The translations under genes were made by a program, and so were the position numbers. Source: Bos javanicus (taxonomy: Eukaryota; Chordata; Mammalia; Artiodactyla; Bovidae). Taken from it: 64,000 bases of DNA. The stretch lies in contig NC_083878.1 of assembly GCF_032452875.1 (NCBI RefSeq), positions 57,021,378-57,085,377 on the forward strand, in the 5' to 3' direction. Shown here piece by piece: positions 55,957-64,000 of the stretch (positions are counted from its first letter, which is position 1; every line of letters begins with the position of its first letter). The notes beneath the pieces are model-generated. The model saw only the letters and a list, made by a program, of their open reading frames with translations. It searched no databases and was not told the origin of the DNA.

Positions 55957-57334
55957 AACAAAAACTTTAAGGAGAAAATAGACATTTTCAAAGTTTTGAG
56001 GAAAAGAAACTGTATCCTATACTTTTATATCTGGTTCACTACTTTTGAAATGAAAGATTAAAATAGAATATTTCAGAAAGCAAGAGAATAAAGCAGAAGA
56101 CAAGGAAGAAAAGGAATCTAATGGGAAACTATGCAGCAGTCCCCCACCTTCCTCTCATACCCAGAAACAGAACAAAAGTCCATTTGCTATCAACACAGGC
56201 AAGGAAACCAGGAAGTGAAAGTGTGCTGAGAGAAGTTGGTTGTCTAGGGAAATATTACACATATTTAAAGATGGATTAGGGAAAAATAAATATAAATATG
56301 ATTATTAAGGAAACATCAGACAGAGATTTAAATGAATAATTTTCAATCTAGCAGCTGAAATGCACTCTATGTAACTGAAAGCAGAAAGAAGTAAAAAAAA
56401 AGAAAAGAAAAGAAAAAAGGAAGGAAAAAATAAAAATTCGCAAAATATAAAGCATGAGTTAAAAAAGCAAATATATCCCAATATAGTAATAATCATAAGA
56501 GATTAAATTTAAAAATTAAAGTGGAGATACTCTCAGGCTCAACAATCACATGAAATTCAATATTTTGAAATTTAAACAAACAGACTTTAAATAGATATGA
56601 TACAGAAAAATAAAAATAAAGATTAGAAACATGGGCAAAAGGAAAAGATGTTAAATAAATTTAATTTCAGAGAGAAAGAAAATTTAAGATGAGAAATGAA
56701 GAATAAAACTGTGTTCTGATAAAGATAATGAAGACAGCATTGAGAATAGCTCATGAATATGCATCTAACTGACTTCCTTCAAAATACAGGAAAATATAAC
56801 TATCAAAGATGGAAAAATAGACAAATAATTATTTGTGAATGATTTTAAATCATTAACAGAAAAAAAATAATCAAGCAAAAACAGAAAAGGAAAGATTTGG
56901 TGTGTGTGCTTGTGTCTATGGTTTATGTATAAAAATAAGGTCTTATCAGTGGAGAAACAGAAAAATAGATGATAGATGTTAAATAGCTAGATAGAGGACA
57001 GTTAGCTCTAACATGAGATATAGAGAAAGCACTATCTTTTTTAAACATACAGATCATTTGTAGAAATCAGCTATATAGGAGGCCAAAATAAAGTCTCAGA
57101 AAGGTAATAAATATGAGAGTATACTCAGAATCACAAAAAAGTTTTTTTTTTTTTTTAATGTATGGAAACAGCCACATTTGTTGAGTATTCTAACAGCTAT
57201 AGCTTACATATAATTTTTATAATATATATTATCATAAATAATAAAACATGTATATTTTGAGGCTCAAAGACTTTAATAAATCCACTTTTAGATACCAGAG
57301 TAAGGGGATGTGGTTATCCATTTTAGAAGGGGCA
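55957..57334. other. Unassigned A-rich DNA
   Basis: The stretch is rich in A on the plus strand, with a purine tract at 56390-56440 and a (T)n at 57141-57156. Some parts (56690-56880) have the look of a very old L1 but I cannot align them convincingly. Confidence 0.4.
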
Positions 57335-58676
57335 ATGGTCCTGTTGTTGTTCAGTCATGTGTGACACTGCAACTCCATGGACTGTAGCATGCCAGACTCC
57401 TCTGTCCTCCCCTATCTCCCAGAGTTTGCTCAAACTCATGTCCATTAAGTTGGTGATGCTATCTAACCATCTCATCCTCTGCCACACCCTTCTCCTTTTG
57501 CCTTCACTCTTTCCCAGCATTAGGGTCTTTTCAATTGAGTCGGCTCTTCACATTAGGTGGCCAAAATATTGGAGTTTCAGCCAGTCCTTCCAATGAAAAT
57601 TCAGGGTTGACTTCCTTTAATTGACTGAATTGATCTCCCTGCAGTCCAAGGACTCTTAAAGTCTTTTCTAGAACCACAATTCAGGCTTCTGCGCTTGTGT
57701 GCTGGGGGCAACCGTTGCGGGGCTCCTGGGGCTGAGGAAGGACGGTCGTCCCGCCCAGAAAAAAAAAAAAAAAAAAGAACCACAATTCAAAAGAATCAAT
57801 TCTTTTTCACTCAGCCTTCTTTATGGTCCAATTCTCACATCTGTACATGACTACTAGAAAGTCCACAGCATTGACTATATGGACTGTAGTTGGAAAAGTA
57901 ATGTTTCTGCTTTTTAGTAAACTAAAGTTTTGCCATAGCTTTCCTTCCAAGGAGCAAGTGTCTTTTAGTTTTATGGCTGAAGTAACTGTCCACGGTGATT
58001 TTGGGACTCAAGAAAATCTGTCACTGCTTCCATATTTTCCCCTTCTATTTGTCATGGAGTAATGGGGCTGGATGCCATGATCTTAATTTATTTTTGTTAT
58101 GATCTTAGATTTTGAATGTTGAATTCCAAGCCAACTTTTTCACTCTCCTCTTTCACCTTCAACAAGAGGCTCATTCATTCTGCTCAACTTCTGCCATTAG
58201 GGTGGTATCATCTGCATATGTGAAGTTGCTGATATTTCTCCCAGAAATCTTGATTCCTCCTTGTGATTTATCATCCAACCTGACATTTTGCATGATGTAC
58301 TCTGTACTTATTTGATAGAACTCAAATAAGCCGGGTGACATTATACAGCCTTGTAAGACTCCTAACTTGATTTTGAACCAGTACTTTGTTCCACATCCAG
58401 TTCTAACTGTTGCTTCTTGACCAACATATAGGTTTCTCAGGAGGCAGATAAGGTGGTCTATATTCCCATCTCTTTAAGAATTTTCCACAGCTTGTTGCAA
58501 TCCACATAATTAAAGGCTTTCAAGAGGTCAATGAAGCAGAAATAGATATTTTTCTAGAATTCCCTTGCTTTCTCCATGATCCAATGAATGTTGGCAACTT
58601 GAACTCTGGTTCCTTTTCCTCTTCGAAACCCAACTTGTTCTTCTGGAGGTTATTGGTTCACATACTGCTGAAGCCT
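57335..58676 (-). mobile_element. BovB LINE, 3' 1.25 kb, decayed, with a retro-insert
   Basis: It starts CCTGTTGTTGTTCAGTCATG ((AAC)n-type tail) and runs to the RT region (GTTCACATACTGCTGAAGCC). RT motif YADD is read as YADD/YADT around 58212-58222. The text has many indels. A 93-bp GC-rich insert sits at 57684-57776, flanked by a 13-bp duplication of BovB sequence. Confidence 0.9.
57684..57776 (+). pseudogene. GC-rich polyadenylated retro-insert of unknown source
   Basis: About 75 bp of GC-rich, CpG-containing sequence (57684-57758) is followed by 18 A residues. It is flanked by an exact 13-bp duplication GAACCACAATTCA at 57671-57683 and 57777-57789. These are the hallmarks of L1-mediated retrotransposition of a polyadenylated RNA. 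The sequence is not SINE, L1 or BovB. It has no AATAAA before the poly(A) and ends CCCGCCCAG. It looks like the 5' part of a GC-rich transcript or a small RNA, but I could not identify it. The surrounding BovB is AT-rich and decayed, so the insert is clearly younger. Confidence 0.85.
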
Positions 58677-58990
58677 ATATCCTAGGTGGACCTGGCCATC
58701 TGATAATTCCCTAGTTGCCATGAGCAAAAGTGACAGAACTGTCTCTTTTTCCAGGACTGAGCAGCAGTGGTTCACTTCTGGCCTTTGCTGATTCAGGTTG
58801 GTCCTTAAGTAGCCTGGGAGGAAGTTGTGGCCCAATCTGTCCTGGGAAGGGTCTGCACTCAGCAGCCCTGTCTTTACCATTTTTTTTTTTTTTCCCTGTC
58901 ACATTTAAGAGTGCTCATATCTGGCTCTGAGAACCAGGGGAAGAATGGGGTGGCCAGACCAGTCTGAAGGGACTTTGGCAAACAAACAAA
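58677..58990. other. Unassigned, less AT-rich segment
   Basis: Both strands have open stretches of 63-76 codons (58650-58880 and 58711-58902 minus; 58730-58930 plus). I recognise none of the products. There is a (T)12-14 at about 58880-58893. It is bounded by the 5' truncation of a BovB and could be part of an older unrecognised repeat or a gene fragment. Confidence 0.35.
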
Positions 58991-61244
58991 ACAACTCACT
59001 CCAGGTCATGACAACTCACATTCTTTCTTTGTACTATTTAATACAGTGTAAATAGAACATAGATTATAGGACACCTTTTATAACAGTTTCTATATTTTGT
59101 TCTGTAGAGCAATATTTTTTTTTCCATTGCCCCGTATAATTTTCTGATATTATCAGTCACTTAGCTTGGGATTGTTATACCATTAAGAATAAGTTCCCTT
59201 TGTTCAAGTGAACAAAACTATATTTGTGTTATAAAAGAAAATATACAAAGAGAAGGAATATGGATATGTATAGTTCAAATGAATGTGAGTTTAGTCACTG
59301 CATGTAGAACTAGCAGAAAAAATAACTTATTTATTTATTTTTGTACTCAGTGAATTTTGTTACCTATCATAAAAGCAAAGGATCTAGAATTTAAAAGATT
59401 GTTATTACCAATCAAAATTTGCTCTTTAGTTGCACTGAACTCACCTAAGTTCTGGTAACAGTGGGTTTCTTCTTACAGGTTTGCCATTGAAACTAACATT
59501 TTTATGAAAATAAGGAGTAAGAAAGTGCAATTTGATCATCAATTTTAGAGTTTTCTTGTAACAGTATTTAGCATTTTGGACAGGCTTAATGGCCTTGCAC
59601 TATATTTGGGGAGCAGAGCCAGTTGTACTCAAAGCAGTACCACTTGACTAGAGCTTCAGAGACTGTTGCTAAGATAAATCAAAGGCAGCAAAGAACCAGA
59701 GAGAATGTGACAGAAACTAGCATAGGGCAATACCGTTAAAGTGCAATTAAGGGTATTTAATACTCTGTCAATGAGGACAACTCTGCCATTACCCAATGTG
59801 TACCACACATACAATGTCTTTGTCATTTCTCAATGGAGGACAGTTAAGTTTGAAACTTTATCAACCATATATTAATAGCAGAGGTCACAGAGTATTTCTT
59901 TCAAATTCTGGCTTATTAAGAGGAAAGCAAGCTTCATTTTACACAAGTTGATATTTTTGTGGTTTCAACTGGTGCTGATATTATGAAACACACATTAGTT
60001 GGGATTCTTTTGTTGTTCAAAAATCAGGAGACAGTGGCTTGTTTCCCAATAGTAAAGCAGTACAAATTCTGACTTGAAATTTTTTCATACTTCTTTTTTT
60101 CTTCTAACAAAGCAGTACCCAAGGACAGTTTTGTCTATAGTTCAGTCTTCACAATCCACTCCAGGATTTACCAACCATATCTGAGTTTCTTTTAATTAAC
60201 TGTAATCACAGATTCACTGTCTTTATTTCAGTGGTAGAGAATCTTTGTTTCCCAGTTTTAACAATTTTATTCTTACAGTTTTATCTCTGCAGCTTACAAG
60301 GGAGCATTTTACTCTGAATTTCCAATCTTTCTCAGAAGTATATCAAGGGAAAAACAACCTTTCTTCTAGAATATATTTCCCCTGCTTGTCCCTCTGGATT
60401 GTCTTTTTAAATTTTAGCTCAGATTTTGCCACTTTTATGAAGTTGCCCTGACCACTTACAGGCTGACTTAGTGTATCTTTCTCCAATGACAAAACTATAC
60501 TTTGAATATAGTTCCATTTTCAGAAATTATTATTTACTCTGTCATCAGTTATATTTTATCTTTAAACTGTATCATGAACAAGTAATAGAGAGAAGCTAAC
60601 ATCTACCCTGACCCCATCAAGGTCCCAAGGGCTTAAGATAGAAATAAAAAAATAATTTAAAACATATTTTCGAATGAATGAACCCAACCACATGAAATCA
60701 ACATTTTTTTCTTCTCACATTAGCAATAATCATGTAGAACTTTCTTCAACCCACTACAGGTTCTTTATACATCTACACACAGGAAAAAATGCAATCAAAG
60801 CCCTGAACTTAACCATGTAATCTCTAGGCTCAACCTAGAAAGCACCTTCTCCTGTTACAGTTGGAGGCTGAATTATTGATTTTATCACTGTTCTGAAAAT
60901 ATCTTTGCAATAATCAATACTGTGATCAAGGAATCTATAGTTACATATAATGGTAACATATGCAGTGTGTATTCAAAACAAATCACCTAAAAGCAAAATT
61001 AAATTAAAAACCCAAGGGAAATATATGCACTCAATATGTGATTTAATAAAAATTATTCTTTCTCTCAAATTAAACATAATCAGATTAAGCATTAAATTGA
61101 GATAGTTTAAAAATATTTTGTTTAGATTAAAACTAAGTCAACTGCATAAAATATGACAAAGATTAAAAATATTTTATATAAAATAAAAAAATAAAAACTT
61201 TATACTTTGTCCTTGAGAAGCAGAGTAAACAGAAGTATTCTAAT
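58991..61244. other. Unassigned AT-rich DNA (2.25 kb)
   Basis: No exon, RNA gene or nameable transposon. A 68-codon frame at 60245-60451 is not recognised. This is the second largest repeat-poor block. Confidence 0.5.
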
Positions 61245-61253
61245 AGCCACTGT

Positions 61254-61569
61254 GAAAAGTGAAAGTGAAAGTTGCTCAGTCGTGTCAGACTCTTGGTGAC
61301 CCCATGGACTGTATAGTCCATGGAATTCTCCAGGCCAGAATACTGGAGTGGGTAGCCTTTCCCTTCTCCAGGGGATCTTCCCAACCCAGGGATCAAACAC
61401 AGGTCTCCTGCATTGCAGGTGGATTCTTTACCACCTGACCAATAAGGGAAGCCCAAGAAATACTGGAGTGGGTAGCCTATCCCTTCTCCAGTGGATATTC
61501 CTGACCCAGGAATCGAATCAGGGTCTTCTGCATTGCAGGCCGATTCTTTACAAACTGAGCTATCAGGGA
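61254..61569 (-). mobile_element. Bov-tA dimer SINE
   Basis: Reverse copy of the same dimer as at 3517 and 51546: GAAAGTGAAAGTTGCTCAGTC at the left and two tRNA-like heads reading TTTACCACCTGACC and TTTACAAACTGAGCTATCAGGGAAGC. AGCCACTGT at 61245-61253 is repeated at 61570-61578 (with one base shared by the SINE edge), a target duplication. Confidence 0.9.
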
Positions 61570-61578
61570 AGCCACTGT

Positions 61579-62645
61579 AAAATGCCAAAAAAAAAAAAAA
61601 AATGTTGAATCTCAAATTCTTATTCCTAGCAATTAACATAATCCAATGAGACTGAAATTTAACTCAAGCTTATGTTAAGTTACTAAAAATAAAGCCTTAT
61701 TTTCTATAACAGATGTTATTTATTTCATTCACCTATATTCCAAGTGGGAGCAGAATAGGAGATGATGAGGTATGTGTATAAACTCATCTCTCAAGGATAA
61801 ATCAGTGATCACTGGTTTAAATATCCTTTTTGTTTGAAGTTCTTCTCTTTTTGATAAATATTGCATCAATATAAATCAAACTCTCAGAAAGAATTCTCCC
61901 TTCTTCCCTCTGTTCTTTCACAATATGGTGCCTAAATGTAGTGAACAGGAGTCTTCACAGTAACTATTGGCAGGAGGGAGGAATTACATATGCTGTGTTT
62001 CTCTAGGGCCTCCAGCTGAGCTATTGTAGCTCACTTATGTTTAGGGAGCAGCCTCTTCCCACACCTACCCTACTTGTGATATGCCTGGTGCTGCCTGACC
62101 TTTGGGGATGTGCTGGTGCCCAAGGATGCTGGCAATTAACCAGATGATTGTCAATCACTTGTCATCATCTCTTTTCACTGGGTTTTCCTCACATAGCTTC
62201 ATATTCCCAACCAAAGGTCCCTAACATCCTTTCCATATTTCTGGGATCCTATGTGGGTAAAAAACGAAAATCTCAGTGTCCTGCATACTGTGCACAAGAC
62301 ATGGAATAGCAGCAGCATTAGCCCATGAGATCTATTTCACCAATCTCCTTCTGCCAAACATATTCTATTGCTCTGACACCATTTGAAACAACACTAAAGT
62401 GAAACTTCTCCTAAGGATTGAATCCCACCCAAACTCTAGGGAATGCCCAGGGCAATAGGCCACAGGCTCCAATATTTTCAAAGTCCCCAGATATATTTGG
62501 AGAGTTCCACTAGTTACAGTTCTTCATTTCTCCTTCCCTATGTCTCTGAAGCTAGCTAGAGATGTAGAACTTTGATCGTTTGCATTTTTCAGCAAATTCT
62601 TATACATCATCACTTCTATCTTCTCTTTCAACACCTATCCTCATT
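61579..62645. other. Unassigned DNA
   Basis: Includes a poly(A) at 61588-61603. The segment 61910-62600 is less AT-rich than its surroundings but shows no frame, splice pattern or repeat I recognise. Confidence 0.45.
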
Positions 62646-62832
62646 GTAGCAGGTCTCAATCTTTATTATGCAAGAGAATTGCCTGGAGGGCTTCATGAAT
62701 CTAGATAGCTAGACCTCACTCCTAGGGTATAGTCCTGGGAAGGAGCATAGAATTTCCATTTCTAGTAAGTTCTAGGATGATACTAATGTTCGTAGTCTAG
62801 GGGCAACACTTTGAGAAGCACTGACTTACAGA
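62646..62832. mobile_element. MER5A-type hAT (Charlie) element
   Basis: The ends AGCAGGTCTCAATCTTTATTATGC and GGGGCAACACTTTGAGAAGCACTGAC correspond to the inverted termini of MER5A (cagtggttctcaa ... ttgagaaccactg). The centre includes GAATTGCCTGGAGGGCTTCATG and GACCTCACTCCTAGGG, as in that non-autonomous DNA transposon. Confidence 0.7.
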
Positions 62833-62869
62833 AAAGGTATCATACAAGTACATGAGCACCACTTTTTAA

Positions 62870-63480
62870 AAAATAAATTTACTGAGGTATAACTAATATA
62901 AAAAATTGCATATATGTAATGTATACAATTTGATGAGCTTTAACATAAAATATATACACCTGTAAAACTATCACCAACTCAAGGTAACAGACATAACCAT
63001 TACCTCTAAAAGTTCCCTTGTGCCCTTTCATTTTTGTTTTTGTCTTTTTATTCTGTCAAGAACACTTAAGGTAAGATCTACCCTCTTTTATTGGTTTATA
63101 ACTTGCATGTAATAGTACATTAGTTTCAGGTATATACCACAGAGAGTCAATATTTATGTGCATTTCAAAATAGTCACCACAATAAGTCTAATTACCATCT
63201 GTCACCAAAAAGTTATTATAACATTATTAACTGTAATCCATATGCTCCCCATTAACACATTTTAAGCACACAGTACAGTGATATTAACTATAGACTCTAT
63301 ATTGTACAGCAGCTCTCTAAACTCTATTCATTTTACATAACTGAAACTTTATATTTCAGTTGAAATATAAAATTGAAAATTTTATATTGAAAATTTCGAT
63401 TCCGGCCCCCCACCCCAATCTCTGGCCACCACCATTCTAATCTCTGCTTCTCTGAGTCTATTCTAGATTCCTCAAATTAG
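62870..63480 (-). mobile_element. L1 3' UTR (older type)
   Basis: Reverse L1 3' UTR text: ATTTACTGAGGTATAACTAATA, ACACCTGTAAAACTATCACC, then TTTATTGGTTTATAACTTGC, AAATAGTCACCACAATAAGTC, ACTATAGACTCTATATTGTAC and CCACCACCATTCTAATCTC. Two overlapping starts of the same motif (TTACTGAGGTATAAC and ATTGGTTTATAACTTGCATG) suggest two L1 tails joined near 63080. Confidence 0.7.
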
Positions 63481-63504
63481 TGGAAGCATTCAGGATACAA
63501 GCAC

Positions 63505-63780
63505 CGCCGCCGCCGCCGCCAAGTCGCTTCAGTCGTGTCCGACTCTGTGCGACCCCATGGACTGCAGCCTACTAGGCTTCTCCGTCCATGGGATTCTCCA
63601 GGCAAGAACACTGGAGTGGGTTGCCATTTCCTTCTCCAATGCATGAAAGTGGAAAGTGAAAGTGAAGTCACTCAGTCGTATCTGACTCTTAGCGACCCCA
63701 TGGACTGCAGCCTACCAGGCTCCTCCGTCCATGGGATTTTCCGGGCAACAGTACTGGAGTGGGGTGCCATTGCCTTCTCC
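63505..63780 (-). mobile_element. Bov-A2 SINE with a GCC instead of GCT tail
   Basis: Full dimer. Where the four other Bov-A2 copies have (GCT)n, this one has CCGCCGCCGCCGCCGCC (63504-63520). GGATACAAGCAC at 63493-63504 and GGATATAAACAC at 63781-63792 fit a target duplication with two changes. The remaining sequence is close to the other copies. Confidence 0.93.
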
Positions 63781-63807
63781 GGATATAAACACAGCTGTTG
63801 ATAACTT

Positions 63808-63830
63808 CGGAGAAAGCAATGGCAACCCAC
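63808..63830 (+). mobile_element. 23-bp micro-insert matching the Bov-A2 5' end
   Basis: CGGAGAAAGCAATGGCAACC plus CAC resembles the first bases of Bov-A2 in its own orientation. It is flanked by an exact 8-bp repeat GATAACTT at 63800-63807 and 63831-63838. Either a severely truncated SINE insertion or a templated repair insert would explain it. Confidence 0.6.
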
Positions 63831-64000
63831 GATAACTTAGTGGTAGCTCAAGGAATGTGTAAAACTTTCTATTTTATTTTTTAAGCTAGACTTCGATTTC
63901 AAAACTATTGCTTTGCAAGGAGTAAAGAAGAAATAACAGTCAAAGTTGAGAAATGATTTTGTTTCTCTAGCTGGTAATTTATCTTTCCCTTGCAGCACTG

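Noticed and set aside
1..64000. CRISPR arrays, operons or bacterial features
   Set aside because: The repeats are dispersed eukaryotic retrotransposons without regular spacers, and there are no densely packed genes or Shine-Dalgarno contexts.

Overview
The window is vertebrate nuclear DNA from a pecoran (bovid-type) ruminant. It carries at least fifteen BovB (RTE) LINE segments, many BovB-derived SINEs (Bov-tA heads and Bov-A2 dimers with CTG/GCT-repeat ends), a ruminant L1 (L1_BT type), L1 and MIR copies common to mammals, a Tigger1 DNA transposon and class I endogenous retrovirus (ERV) debris. The species cannot be fixed from the sequence. I found no host protein-coding exon, no RNA gene and no CRISPR array. 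Nearly every open frame is a translation of a BovB, SINE, L1, Tigger or ERV fragment, so the window is an intergenic stretch or part of a very large intron. LAYOUT: 1-0.8 kb, BovB tails and an L1 3' UTR. 0.8-5.7 kb, one almost complete Tigger1 broken by four SINE insertions and one BovB. 5.7-15.3 kb, AT-rich DNA with old MIR, L1 and LTR remnants plus BovB and Bov-A2. 15.3-18.2 kb, a long 5'-truncated BovB. 18.2-37.7 kb, a heavily nested zone: remnants of gammaretrovirus-like ERV(s) (gag near 19 kb; nucleocapsid, protease and reverse transcriptase at 26.7-28.7 kb; RNase H and integrase at 35.8-36.8 kb; an LTR-like tail near 37.5 kb) are separated by BovB copies, a solo LTR, an L1 and SINEs. Inside this zone an old plus-strand BovB (20.5-26.7 kb) is split by a nearly full-length minus-strand BovB (22.65-26.04 kb), whose reverse transcriptase frame is still open for 667 codons. 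37.7-53.2 kb, L1 fragments, BovB and SINEs separated by unassigned AT-rich DNA. 53.8-56.0 kb, a young L1 with a 5' inversion, a 21-bp target duplication and an apparent 3' transduction. 57.3-58.7 kb, a BovB holding a 93-bp GC-rich polyadenylated retro-insert. 58.7-64 kb, mostly unassigned DNA with a SINE dimer, MER5A, an L1 3' UTR and a Bov-A2. HOW THE PARTS RELATE: there is no pathway or operon here. The functional logic is parasitic. BovB encodes an endonuclease-reverse transcriptase, and the Bov-tA and Bov-A2 SINEs share its 3' end and are presumed to use that machinery. L1 is the likely source of the poly(A)-tailed insertions. The layered insertions give a readable relative chronology, which is the main scientific value of the window. 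I found no convincing new biological system. The strongest leads are the GC-rich retro-insert, the transducing inverted L1, two SINEs flanked by unusually long direct repeats, and BovB nested in BovB with a recoverable empty site.
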